55,433 nt of DNA from Chaetomium olivaceum (Eukaryota > Ascomycota > Sordariomycetes > Sordariales > Chaetomiaceae): the NCBI GenBank assembly GCA_039881045.1, contig JAYWVB010000098.1:1-55433 (forward strand). The letters run 5' to 3'. Below are positions 9,441-19,597 of this stretch, piece after piece. The translations under genes and the position numbers were made by a program. Below the pieces are notes generated by a model, which saw nothing but the letters and a program-made list of their open reading frames with translations, was not told the origin of the DNA and did no database searches. Numbering within the stretch: position 1 is the stretch's first letter; each line of letters begins with the position of its first letter.

Positions 9441-9674
9441 CTGTCTGGAGGACAATATTGCGGCCAAACTCCAAAAGAATTATTATGGTAAAGTCACGTG
9501 ATTTAAATAGAAGAAAACTCTCGAAAAATCATACGATCTGCCAATTGGTCGACAGGGCTGCGGTCTCCACTATTTCTGCTATCGTGTTTTGGACGCGTAT
9601 ATTGGCGGGATAAGATCAGCCCATGTCTGTTTTGGGACACTCGCGCGAACAGTTGTTATTTACCTCCCAATCCA

Positions 9675-10735
9675 ATGTTCCCATCCAGCATGGAGATCAA
9701 CGGAGAAATGAGGGTTTGTTCCCACTGCAGAGAGAAGCAGCCTGCCATGCAGTTTGTTCACCTGCGTGATTCCTCGAAGACAGTACCTTTAAAGATGTCT
9801 TGCTTGCCGGAAGAAGGCGGCCGACAGAGTAACCATAGCTTCCCACCATACTTGATTTGTTGCTAATACAGATCGCACAGGTGAAACAATCGACCACTTC
9901 CGTTGCCATAATGCGTGAGATTGTAGGCAACAAAAGGCTTTCTGACGTGTCGGACGAGGTGGCGGCCCCGCCCAAGCGCAAGAACCTCACCCATGCTGTG
10001 ATGAGTGAGCGGTATCACGCCGGCGGTGTGGTAGAGGGCGACTCTGTCACCGTCGCTGCTGCTCGTCAAGAGCTTGCCCGCATCCAGAGAGTTCACGCCC
10101 GCATCCAGAGAGTTCACCGGTCATTGCGGCGTAATGATGAGGAGCCGAGTCAGACACCCCGACTGAGCGAGTTGCTTCGTCGGCAATCTAAGGGCCGAGA
10201 GGATGTCGAAGGAGAAGACGACCAAAGTAGCGATGATGACCGGAGCAATTCCTGCTCCGAGTCAGGCATCGCAGTAGGTAGAAGGGCCTGTACCGGAAGA
10301 GCCTATCGAACAGCGAGGGAAGCGAGGCCGGCCTCGAAAACAGCCCCTTCCGATCCGACTCTTCGCCGTCCGCCTGGCCGACCACGGATACATCCCCTTC
10401 ACAATCCAGCTGCTCCTCGCCGCCCACGTGGCCGTCCTCGCCGTGTCACTCGTCCAGAACCTTCTCCAGCGCCCCTACGCAGCCAAATTCGCCATGGTCG
10501 CCCACCAAAGCCGAGACAACCAGTAGGCCGTCCTCGCAAAATTCCGGTCAATGACCCGCCGCCGGTCCCGCCCGCGATTTCAACGAACCACCTCCTAAAT
10601 ACACGGGCGATCTGCAGGGATCTCCGCTTTGCAAAAACGATGTTACTATCAAGCATGAGTTTAACGAGCGCCTTGCGCAGGAAAACATGCGCCTTTGTTT
10701 CAGATGTAAGGAACACTGGTTTGATGTTGAGCTAA
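9675..10735 (+). pseudogene. Helitron N-terminal module with zinc ribbon and AT-hooks, broken or spliced
   Basis: A first segment from 9675 reads a CxxC pair (VCSHCREKQPAMQF), as in the zinc-ribbon start of some fungal Helitron proteins. A likely intron or frame break follows (candidate GTAACC...TACAG ending near 9870). From 9857 a 292-codon frame continues. Its C-terminal third, about 10366-10550, contains four AT-hook-like cores (PPGRPRI, PRGRPRR, HGRPPK, VGRPRK) in a Pro/Arg-rich context. AT-hooks bind the minor groove of AT-rich DNA. The frame does not join the Rep frame at 10687 directly, so another intron or a lesion lies at about 10560-10680. Gene structure here is uncertain. Confidence 0.55.
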
Positions 10736-12669
10736 AGGCGGATGGAGTTTGCAAACGCTGTCACCAAAAGGATGACAAGAAGCGGGCTGACGAACCTTTC
10801 CTTTACTCCGCCGAGAACCACCTGGACTTTGGAGAGATGCCAGACTCTCTACCCATCCTCCATCCCGCCGAAGAGATGGTTATCTCGCGGGTCCACGTTG
10901 CAGTCAACGTGTTTACGGTGTGTTCCTTTCTATCTTTGTTGGCATTGCTTCTTACTTTTGGCTTTCAGGTCCGGGGCCAGCAGTACAAATATCGCGGCCA
11001 TGTTGTTCATTTCCTTCGCGACGTAGGCAAGGTCTATGACGAACTTCCATTGCTGCCCAAGGATTTGGATATCGTGATTCTGCGTCCGAGTGGTTCTGAA
11101 GCCGATCCCGCGATGGACCGGCAGTTTCGCAAGCGATTTCGCAAGCGATTTCGCAAGCGATTTCGCAAGCGATTTCGCATTCGCCGCCGAGTGGTGGCTA
11201 CCTGGCTCCGTTTCCTGTCACGCAACCATCCTGGCTACAAAGGCCTTCTCCTTAGCGAATCAAATCTAAGCCAGCTACCCGAAGACGAGTCCATCTTCGA
11301 TCAACTTACCATCCACGAAGTGAGCAGCTGGGAAGACCTAGAGCCCGACCAGGGCCCAGTCGACGGTGACAGGCCGGAGAACGAGGATGGGCTGGGGTTC
11401 GATGAAGCAGCTGTACCCAACGTGCTGGTCAAGGATTCGGAATTCGCCCTGCTGCAGGGCGGACTCGAAAACAACGGCCCGGAGAACCAAGAACGTCCTC
11501 CAATGCAGCAGCAGCAACCGCGCGACGCTCACCACCTTCCAATGCCTCCCATCAGATTCACGCCGATCAGCGAGTTCAACCGGTCGCAGGCTCTGCTGTC
11601 GCTAGCATGTCCCAGCCTCTACCCACGCGGTCTTGCTGATTTCATCCAGCCGAGGCAACGCGCCATCAGCTACTCGGATTACTTGGCGCATGCGATGAAG
11701 TGGCATGACGGGCGTTTTGCCCGCCATCATACCTTCCGTTACATCGCATTGAACACCCTCATGCGGCAGCAGGCCTATGGGCACAGCCGGTTCTACGTCA
11801 ACAAGCAGCGGTCTACCGTCCTAACCAAGGCGGAGTTACAACAGGCACTGGAGAATCCCGACCGTCCTGAAGCGCAGGCAATCCTCAACCAGATCTCCCG
11901 CTTTGCTGGGGCGATTCAGGGTACGAGACCCTATTGGTACCGCCGGCGCAGGGAGTGCAAATCTTTCGCGCACTGTCTGGGCGTCCCCGGCGTATTCATC
12001 ACGTTGAGCCCAGCCGATCTGCACTGGCACGACCTCTACCGGCACATGCCGGAATTCGAGCCGTGGCAGGTGTTGGACGAGCCGGCCCGGATCTCGTTGT
12101 CCGGTCGCCTGCTTCGCGAGAACCCCCATATCGCGGCGTGGTACTTCACCACGCGGTTCAAGGCATTCCGAGACGTGGTGTTAACCAAAAATTTAACCTT
12201 TCAGACTTTTAGTGTCGGTACGAATGGCAAGGACGAGGCAGCAGTCATAACCACGGGCTGTACTGGTTTGAAGAGGGCCCGCAGCAGGCTACCAGCACAG
12301 ATGAGGAGAGGGCGAGGTTCGCGCGTTTGTGGGGTTACCACATCTCGGCGGAAAACCCCCAGCCCCATCGGATTGGACAAGGAGGTGATGGCGGCAACCC
12401 ACTGAACGTCGACGCACTGCAGACGGAAGTAACATGGGACTGGCTGGATCGCGTCCTCAACCGGTGCCAACGGCATCATTGCTCGTCCACCTACTGTTTG
12501 CGCATCACACAACAAACGCGCGGCGTAACTGGCAGAGAAGAACGGCGAGCCGGGCCCCGAACCGGAATGCCGGTTTCTGTTTCCCCGCCCGCATCGAGAG
12601 GAAGCCGGCCTGGTTAGAAGGCCGGGCAAGACGTGGTGGTCGTTTGAGGCGGTACGGAACGACTCCCAC
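10687..12669 (+). pseudogene. Helitron Rep (HUH endonuclease) part, with frameshifts and a stop
   Basis: It begins with a CxxC...CxxC zinc motif and a DUF6570-like domain (LPILHPAEEMVISRV...). A 51-nt in-frame intron is likely at 10918-10968 (GTGTGT...TTTCAG). The Rep core follows, with FITLSPADLHWHDL at about 11995-12040. Near 12192 one A appears to be lost from an A run, and at about 12210 an expected TGG is TAG; after that the HUH motif (GSSHNHGLYWF, about 12240) reads in the new frame. A second frame change near 12520 leads to the frame that opens at 12670. The HUH His pair is therefore separated from both its upstream and downstream parts. Single-base indels may be assembly errors, but the TAG is a substitution. 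Confidence 0.8.
11125..11172 (+). repeat. 12-bp coding repeat, four units (FRKR)
   Basis: TTTCGCAAGCGA four times in tandem, in frame, giving a run of FRKR units, then a degenerate fifth unit (FRIR). It adds a strongly basic patch to Rep and keeps frame at any copy number. Confidence 0.9.
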
Positions 12670-15183
12670 ATGAACCAGTATAACCGGCTCATCACGCTCT
12701 GCTGGCTGGCCAACACCGACATCTCGCCGTGCACCGGGATCGAGGCGGTGATCAACTACGCCGCCAAATACTGCAGCAAGACCGAGACCAAGACCAGCAC
12801 GTACGCCGAGATCGCCGGGGCCATATTGCCACACGTCTCGGACAGGAACCCCATGCTGTCGTTTGTTTCGAGGATGATGAACAAGTTAATCGGCGAGAGG
12901 GATTACTCCGCACAGGAGACGTGCCACATCCTCCTCAAGCTACCCCTCTACCAGGACAGCCGCGTTGTGATTAGCGTCGACTGCCGACCGGCTGACAGGC
13001 ATAACCGGTTGGCAGAATTCTCCGAAGCGGATGAGGCTGTCCAGACGAAGAAGACGTCGTACGAGAAATACCTGGAACGGCCTAGTGACATGGAGGCGGT
13101 GTCGTATTTCAGGTTCCTGGAGACGTGGAACTTCCAATCGCCAAACCCGGGCAACTGGAGGGAATGGCGCCCACCCGCTCGGCCCAGGGTGTTGTATTAC
13201 TTCCCGCGGTACACGCCGGTCCATGGGCACGTACAGTTCGAGGACTTCTGCCGGGTCAAGCTTATGCTGGCACATCCTCATCGGGAATGCGGCGGCTTTC
13301 TAACCCTCGACGGTACCCGTTTCTCAGGCTACGTGGCGGCATACGAGCACTGCTTGGAGCACCATGAACATGAGGATGACCACTACGGAGAGGCGGAAGC
13401 GCCGGAACCCGCGGCTGACGAGGACGAGTTCCGGGCTGTACCCTTCCAGGAAGATATCAGTCTCGAAGACTGGCAGGAGCTCGCACGCATGGTGCCTGAG
13501 CTCCAGCCAGAACACGAGGAGATCGACCTACTGACTAGGCGAGATATCGACATCAGGTACGACTGGCATCCCCACATCGGCCGGTATATCGATGAACGGT
13601 TCGACAGCGGCAAATACTGGGATCTTCTCAAAATCGAGCACCCCAGTATGGCGGGAGATGTCGAACACATTCCTCTGAAGGCCCGGGATACCCTCAACCG
13701 GGAACAGAGGATCGTGTACGACACTATTATGGGCCACCTAGAACGGGATAACGTACCGCCCATCCTGTTGCATGTTGACGGCGGCGGAGGCACCGGGAAG
13801 TCGTACATGGTCAACATGCTGTCGTCTCACCTCCAGCAAACTCTCCCCGGCCGAAAATTGCCCATTCTCCGTGCCGCACCCACCGGGGTCGCGAGCAACC
13901 AGATCAACGGCCAGACGCTGCACTCCCTCCTCCGCTTGCCTATCGATGGCAACTACCGCCCGTTGACCGAAACACCCACTGTTTTGGGGAATCTACAGCG
14001 TGTTTTTGCGGGTGTACGTTATCTCGTCATCGACGAAAAGAGCATGCTGGGGCTCAAGACTCTGGGTTGGATTGATCGGCGGCTCCGCGAGATCTTTCCG
14101 GAGAAGAACGACTTCTTTTTCGGCGGCTTGAGCGTCATTCTGATCGGAGACTTCTTCCAGCTGCCGCCGGTGCTGAACAAGCCGATCTATGCCGAGTACG
14201 ACAGGTCGATGAAGGAGATGGAGGTTGCTGGTCTCAATGCCTACCGCGCCTTCGAGCACTCGGTCTTCTTAGAGACGATCCAGCGGCAACAGGGGGCGGA
14301 CCAGGCCGGGTTCCGCGACACCTTGGTCGAGCTCAGACAGGCTCGGATGTCGGTCACGGGGTGGGAGCTGTTAGTCTCCCGGTGTGCGTCCAATCTCTCA
14401 CCCAGAGTACAAGCCGGTTTCGCGAACGCCGTACGCATTTATCCGACGATAGAAAAGGTGCGGGCTTATAATCATGACCACATGGTCGACCTGAACTCTC
14501 CGGCCCTGTACGTAGAGGCTACCCACCAAGGCGACGGCGCAAGTAAGGCCGAGTCGAAAGACGCCGGTAATCTGTCGAGCCGCTTCCCGGTATGCATCGG
14601 CGCCAGAGTTATGTTGACCAGGAATATCTGGAACCCGGTGGGCCTGGTGAACGGCGCCCAAGGCACGGTACACGATATCGGCTGGGTGGAAGGGGCGGAC
14701 CCCGTGCGGGATCCGCCGTTGGTCATCATGGTGGCCCTCGACAAGCATACGGGGCCGCCGTACTACACAAGAGACGTAGAGCTTCAGGACGGGCAGGGCA
14801 GGTTGGTGGTCCCGATCCTGCAGGTGAGGCAAGACTTCACCCTGAAGAACAAGACGTGCAGCCGCACACAGTTCCCCCTAGTGGTCGCGTACGCTATCAC
14901 GGTGCACAAGTCCCAGGGGATCACGCTGCCCAAGGTGGTGTGCGACATCTCGGAGCGCGAGTTCGCTTCCGGGTTGTCATACGTGGCCGTCTCCCGGGCG
15001 TCGAGGCTGGACGGGGTGATGTTCGACGTACCATTCGACCGAAGCCGAGTGAACCGGGACCCGCCGACTGCTGCCATGCAGAGGAAGCTGGCGGATTACG
15101 AGAGGCGTTGGAAGGCTAGGTTGCTAGAGCCGCTATACCGACCAAGCAACGTGGAAGCGAGCGATACGGAGAGTTATGTGTGA
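12670..15183 (+). CDS. Helitron RepHel C-terminal part: Rep tyrosine motif and PIF1-type helicase
   Basis: An 837-codon open frame. The first ~110 residues are the end of the Rep domain, including VINYAAKYCSKTE, the tyrosine motif expected to attack the DNA. The second half is a superfamily 1B PIF1-like helicase: Walker A GGGGTGKS (about 13780-13805), Walker B VIDEKSM (about 14028), GDFFQLPPV, and the C-terminal AYAITVHKSQG and YVAVSRA motifs, which are the usual order. In an intact Helitron this is one polypeptide with the upstream Rep; the ATG at 12670 is probably internal, because the frame is open upstream to about 12525. No stop or shift is visible across 2.5 kb, in contrast to Rep. Confidence 0.9.
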   Translation: MNQYNRLITLCWLANTDISPCTGIEAVINYAAKYCSKTETKTSTYAEIAGAILPHVSDRNPMLSFVSRMMNKLIGERDYSAQETCHILLKLPLYQDSRVVISVDCRPADRHNRLAEFSEADEAVQTKKTSYEKYLERPSDMEAVSYFRFLETWNFQSPNPGNWREWRPPARPRVLYYFPRYTPVHGHVQFEDFCRVKLMLAHPHRECGGFLTLDGTRFSGYVAAYEHCLEHHEHEDDHYGEAEAPEPAADEDEFRAVPFQEDISLEDWQELARMVPELQPEHEEIDLLTRRDIDIRYDWHPHIGRYIDERFDSGKYWDLLKIEHPSMAGDVEHIPLKARDTLNREQRIVYDTIMGHLERDNVPPILLHVDGGGGTGKSYMVNMLSSHLQQTLPGRKLPILRAAPTGVASNQINGQTLHSLLRLPIDGNYRPLTETPTVLGNLQRVFAGVRYLVIDEKSMLGLKTLGWIDRRLREIFPEKNDFFFGGLSVILIGDFFQLPPVLNKPIYAEYDRSMKEMEVAGLNAYRAFEHSVFLETIQRQQGADQAGFRDTLVELRQARMSVTGWELLVSRCASNLSPRVQAGFANAVRIYPTIEKVRAYNHDHMVDLNSPALYVEATHQGDGASKAESKDAGNLSSRFPVCIGARVMLTRNIWNPVGLVNGAQGTVHDIGWVEGADPVRDPPLVIMVALDKHTGPPYYTRDVELQDGQGRLVVPILQVRQDFTLKNKTCSRTQFPLVVAYAITVHKSQGITLPKVVCDISEREFASGLSYVAVSRASRLDGVMFDVPFDRSRVNRDPPTAAMQRKLADYERRWKARLLEPLYRPSNVEASDTESYV

Positions 15184-15212
15184 CTACGAATTAAGCATGT
15201 AGAAAATAGCAA

Positions 15213-15409
15213 GCAGTTTGGCCGAACAATATTGGACTCCGGACAGATATTGGCGCTTCGTCTCTCCCGTACTTAATAACAATAAATTAGCTCGATTGTC
15301 CTCCAGAGAGGGACAGGAAAATTGCCAGGAGCGGGAGAGAGGAAGGAAGCGCCCGGTAGCGTAGCGAAGGGCCGCGCGACTGACGAACGAAGCGACGCCA
15401 GCAATTTTA
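15213..15409. repeat. Right-end inverted repeats and stem-loop tail of the Helitron
   Basis: Two inverted partial copies of the left end: 15213-15245 against 9441-9473 (shared CAATATTG and CGGCCAAACT), and 15295-15316 against 9441-9456. Another inverted pair (GGCGCTTCGTCTCTCCCG at 15252-15269 against 15331-15352) and the closing pair AAAATTGC/GCAATTTT (near 15319 and 15401) can fold the tail into a hairpin. Confidence 0.65.
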
Positions 15410-15504
15410 TAATCGTTATCTTAAAGTACTATCCTATTAAGAAGATTGAAGAGAATATTAATAGTAGTTTCCTAACCTATTTCTAGATTATTATATTTAA
15501 GGTA
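15410..15504. other. AT-rich spacer between the Helitron and element D
   Basis: A short piece of the AT-rich matrix. It ends in the TA target of element D at 15503-15504. Confidence 0.6.
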
Positions 15505-15555
15505 ACGTACTCCACCCCCGGGTCGCGCACACTCCCAAGTCGCGCACTTTTGACC
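15505..15555 (+). repeat. Left TIR of element D with the 17-bp box doubled
   Basis: ACGTACTCCACCCCC (15505-15519), extra box 15520-15536, then AAGTCGCGCACTTTTGACC (15537-15555). The right end lacks 15520-15536. Confidence 0.9.
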
Positions 15556-15610
15556 TTGAACCGATAGGAAACATCAATTACACCACCACAACAACCGCAA
15601 TACACTGAAA

Positions 15611-17271
15611 CTATTTTAAATCATGTATATCAGATGTTTCTCCGTCTCCCTGACACGTGCGCGCATTGTGCCCGGGCTTTCCGCACTTACCACAACGCCG
15701 TGGAGCCGTCGCTGTTCGAGCCCGCCGACCACCATTTTCCCTCGCTTCACGCTCTACCTGTTCCTGCACCTCCTCTGGGCAAGTATATCATGTGTATCTC
15801 CTACAGTAAGTGATCCTCCAAGACGCACATGTGTTTTTTTGGCCCTTCGGCGCTTGCTCAGTGCCTCATTTGCCTTCTGTAAGGTGACTATCTCAGCCGT
15901 CATTAGGGCCACCGAGTGCGCCAATGCCTGCGTCCCTTTCGCAAGCTGGTCGACAGCAGTGAGAATTGATGTTGGCGAGCTTCCCTGGTGACGGAAAATC
16001 CGATCTTTGATGTACTCGGATTGCGAGACGGTCTCTGTTGGGTTCCGTGGCGTCTGGGAGAACCAAGGATCGGCAGCGGCGGAGGGGGGACCAGTTGGTG
16101 TTGGCATCCGTAACTTGACATCCAGCTTGGATATCACTGACTCGGGGTCAAAAGGCACTAGACCTGCACCTCTGAAACCCCCTTTGTTGTTTCTCTCGGT
16201 CATAGCGGCAAAGTGGGCGGCTTTGAAAGCGAGGAAGAACTCGACCTTGGTGATGTGGTTGATATGCGCTCTGACGAAGTGCTCGATCTGCCGACCGTAC
16301 GCCCTCTTTAGGGCACTGTAACACCCAACATCGAGTGGCTGGATTATATGGGACGAGTGAGCAGGCAGGCCGATGGTGATAATGTTGTTCTCCTTGCAAA
16401 AGGCTTCGAATTCGGCCGACAGGTGACTCTCATGCCCATCAAGCACAATCATCCGATGCACCCCCTTCGTGCGAGACTTCGTGTGCCTATCGAAGTGTTT
16501 TGTTTGATCCATTCTAGGCCGGTCTCATTGTCGGTCCACCCATTGGAAGTTGGCTTAATAGCCCAGTCGAGTGGGAGCTCGCCCTCGGTATACCAGTTGG
16601 CGAGGTGGTAAGTGCCTTGAACAATAAGAAACGGTGGGAGGCACCACCCTTGGCCGTTGATACACTCAATTGCCGTCGCCCATTCCCGATTACCAGGCTG
16701 AACTGCCTTGCCTCTTCCACGTCGATCGGCGCGCGTCACTACCATAGCTGCGCAGATGACGCCCATCATGAAGCCGGTCTCGTCGAAGTTGTAGAAGTCA
16801 CAGTCGTGGATGCCGTACTTCGCCCTCATGTTGTGCACAAGCTTGAACCACGCGCCAATAAGTTCTGGATCTTCGCAGAGAGCTCTCTGAAAGTCGTATG
16901 CGCGATTGAAACGCGTCTTGAGTTTTGGTTGCCGCTTGACGAACTTCTCGGCCCAGTGCTTGCCGACGCGTCCCCCGTCGCGTTGGGCGAGCAGCAGATT
17001 GGCCATATCTTCAACACCAGCGTGTCGGGGCGGGAATCCACGCGTATCTAGGTCCAATATATATTGAACAACTGCCTCCTCTTCAATGACTGTCAATCGG
17101 TGAGCTGCAGGTCGTGGTTCGGGCTACGGCGTCTTCCCGTTCATCCTGTCGCGCAAGGTCGCTTCGGGTACATTGTAGATTTTGGCAGCGCGTCGCCGAC
17201 TGAAAGTCTTATCTCGTTGCATTGCCTGAATAGCAAGATTGATTCTACTCTCTTTGGATTGCGATGCCATT
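15611..17271 (-). pseudogene. pogo-type DDE transposase with zinc knuckle, copy D, several lesions
   Basis: The ATG at 17271 opens a psq/CENP-B-type region. Visible damage: one extra base near 17220; a TAG near 17127; a 5-bp insertion (CAAAA) near 16500 between LEWIK and HFDRHTK; and a missing base near 15773 that separates the tail. All three catalytic Asp motifs can still be read (NFDETGF near 16790, IVLDGHESH near 16440, IQPLDVGCY near 16335). The last part, in another frame, gives a zinc knuckle CGKCGKPGHNARTC ending with a stop at 15611. It is inactive as it stands. Confidence 0.9.
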
Positions 17272-17317
17272 TTTCGCTATTAAGTTATTCCAAGTTGGGA
17301 TTGGGAGGTCGTGGTAC

Positions 17318-17351
17318 GGTCAAAAGTGCGCGACTTGGGGGTGGAGTACGT
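17318..17351 (-). repeat. Right TIR of element D with one 17-bp box
   Basis: 34 bp identical to the left TIR once the 17-bp insertion at 15520-15536 is removed. Confidence 0.9.
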
Positions 17352-17353
17352 TA

Positions 17354-18094
17354 TAGCTTTAAATCTATACATTACGATAAAAAACGAATATTCTTGACCA
17401 GCATATTAGCCGTTGGAGCACCGCCATTCCCAACTGAGCGACATTTGGTTCATCCGTCATGTCAGGCTTTCATACATGGGCGACGTGTCCTCTGTTACTA
17501 TGAAATGAGATATACTAGCACTGTCCCCAGGCCTCACAGGACCTTCGTGAATTGGCAGAATTATCGACAAACTGGTCCTCCTGGCGGCGGGCAAGCCTGC
17601 CGCTAGATTGTTTGGGGTCATAATATGAACCACGCTCCCGGAAGGACGCCCTATATCAATGCAAACGGATATAAAAAGTCCTTCCAACCAGATGTCCTCC
17701 TCCAAAGTGAGACAGAGCGTCCCTATTCACCCGTCGTTCCATCTACGGCGGAATCTCTCGCCTTGGGCGGCGAAATTTTCCGAACCGACAGAAAGCCTGG
17801 AAACCCCCTGTCTTATGTGACCGTATTATATATGTAGAGTACGACGACACCAAAGTGCCAAGCCGCGGGAAAATTGAAGGAGAATAATCATTCACGCGTA
17901 GTTAATGGTCGTTCCAATTCTAGCTTGTGAGTACCGCTGGAGATAGTGGCGCTATTATTAAAAATCCCTAGATATAGGATAGGGAAATGGGGTGTGAAAA
18001 GGGGACTGGATATGTATATATTTCAGCGGCGGTGATCCAATCTTTAGATTTCTGGTTTCTGAATTGGACAAGCTTCACGGTCGATAAACTCATC
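17354..18094. other. Boundary between the transposon island and host genes
   Basis: The first ~50 bp are AT-rich like the matrix, then composition becomes host-like. No convincing gene is seen. The last ~150 bp are the upstream region of the GH30 gene; the frame is open upstream to 17987, but the signal peptide places the start at 18095. Confidence 0.6.
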
Positions 18095-19597
18095 ATGATG
18101 TACTCACTTTCCCTGATAGCCATCCTCGGCCTCGCGCCGGGGATGAGAGCAATGACAATTGAACCTCGCCAAGCCACGGGTATCGCAGTTGACCTCGGGA
18201 AAACATACCAAACAATGGACGGCTTCGGCACCTCGGAAGCTTTCCAGCGCGCCTTAACCATGAAGCGACTCTCTGAAACGGAACAACGCAAGTTCTTGGA
18301 TCTGATGTTCAGTACAGATAAAGGTGCCGGGCTGAGTATCTTACGGAACGGAATCGGGTCCTCCCCAGACATGAGCGACGACCACATGGTATCGATTCAA
18401 CCCAAAAACCCCGGCGGTCCCAATGCCGAACCTAAATATGTCTGGGATGAGTCAGACAACGGCCAGCTGTGGGTGTCAACCGAGGCAGCGCACACATATG
18501 GCGTCAAAACGTTTTACGCAAACGCCTGGAGTGCGCCAGGGTACATGAAGACGAACGGGAATGATGCCAACGGCGGCAGCTTATGTGGCGTATCAGGGGC
18601 GAGCTGCTCCAGCGGAGACTGGAAGCAGGCGTTTGCCAACTACCTGGTGCAGTATATCAAGTACTATGCGGCTGCCAACGTCTCCATCACCCACCTCGGT
18701 TTTCTCAACGAGCCTGACTACACGTAAGTGTCTGTGACAACCCCCCCTCTCCCCCATCCCAACCCAACCGGCCACTCACCGCTGATACACTCACTCAGGA
18801 CCTCATATGCGTCAATGCGTTCTTCTGGGTCTCAGGCTGCCGACTTTATCAAAGTTCTCCGGCCGACTCTCGACAAGAACAACCTCGCCTCAATCATCAT
18901 AAACTGTTGCGACACGATGGGCTGGACCGTGATGAACAGCATGTTAAGCCAGATGGGCAGCACACAGTCCATGCTCGGCACCGTGACTGGACACAGCTAC
19001 ACATCCGGCCCCACCTCTCAGCTGTCAACCAAACTCAAGACGTGGATGACTGAGGCTGCCGACAATAACGGCGCGTGGACGTCGGCGTGGTACTCCAACG
19101 GCGGCGTGGGAGAGGGCATGACGTGGGCCAACAATATTTACACTGCCATCACAGGCGGTAACGTGTCGGCGTACCTATACTGGATCGGCGGGCAGGACCG
19201 CAGCAGCAACACCAACAGCAAGATGATCCGCGTCGTCAACAAGCAAGTGGACCCGTCCAAGCGCCTGTGGGCAATGGCCAATTGGAGTCGCTTCGTCAGG
19301 CCTGGCGCGGTGCGTGTGGGCGCTTCGGGTAGCGGCGTGAAAACGACGGCTTTCCGTAACGTGGACGGAACGGTGTCAGTGCAGGTCATCAACAGTGGCG
19401 GTGAGCGGGGTGTGTCCATCACCGTTGGGGGTGCCGACTTTGTAGCTTCCAATGCTACAGCATGGGTGACGGACAACACGAGGGATTGCAACCCATTTGC
19501 AGCTGCGGTAGACGCGACCGGGAAGGTTTCGGGAAGCGTACCATCGAGGAGCATGGTTACATTTGTGTTGCGCCCTGCTACCGCCGTGAAGGGTTGA
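18095..19597 (+). CDS. Secreted GH30 subfamily 7-type xylanase/glucuronoxylanase
   Basis: Two exons, 18095-18723 and 18799-19597, with a 75-nt intron (GTAAGT...CTCAG). The product is 475 residues. Residues 1-19 form a signal peptide (MMYSLSLIAILGLAPGMRA). The mature protein has the GH30 start QTMDGFGTSEAFQRA, the acid/base Glu in LGFLNEPD (about residue 206) and the nucleophile Glu in WMTEAAD (about residue 295), followed by the C-terminal beta domain. Family members cut beta-1,4-xylan, with or without glucuronic acid branches, so the likely role is extracellular hemicellulose breakdown. The exact product profile (endo-xylanase or xylobiohydrolase) cannot be read from sequence. ATG 18098 is an equally possible start. 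It is the first host gene next to the transposon island and looks intact. Confidence 0.88.

Larger units (their letters stand above)
9441..15409 (+). mobile_element. Helitron-like rolling-circle element (Helitron2-like ends)
   Basis: It holds a Rep/helicase gene set typical of fungal Helitrons, inserted in RIP-like AT-rich DNA on both sides. The left end near 9441 starts CTGTCTGGAGGACAAT. The right side repeats this inverted twice: at 15213-15245 (imperfect, about 33 bp) and at 15295-15316. A GC-rich stem-loop tail follows (about 15318-15409, closed by AAAATTGC and GCAATTTT). Subterminal inverted repeats plus a 3' hairpin fit the Helitron2/Helentron layout rather than canonical TC...CTRR ends. 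The exact termini and target site are not certain. Rep is broken, the helicase is open. Confidence 0.8.
15505..17351 (-). mobile_element. Fot1/pogo-type DNA transposon, copy D, asymmetric TIRs
   Basis: An 1847-bp element flanked by TA (15503-15504 and 17352-17353). The right TIR (17318-17351) is 34 bp: outer ACGTACTCCACCCCC, then AAGTCGCGCAC and TTTTGACC. The left TIR is identical except for an exact 17-bp insertion (15520-15536, GGGTCGCGCACACTCCC) that duplicates the GTCGCGCAC box in 17-bp register. The transposase is on the minus strand and carries several lesions. It is a third family distinct from A/B and C. Confidence 0.95.

Noticed and set aside
11125..11172. Direct repeats considered as a CRISPR-like array
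   Set aside because: The units are adjacent 12-bp coding repeats without spacers in a eukaryotic transposon gene.
1..17400. Starship-type giant mobile element
   Set aside because: No DUF3435 tyrosine recombinase captain or cargo layout was seen; the island is explained by ordinary DNA transposons, a LINE and a Helitron.
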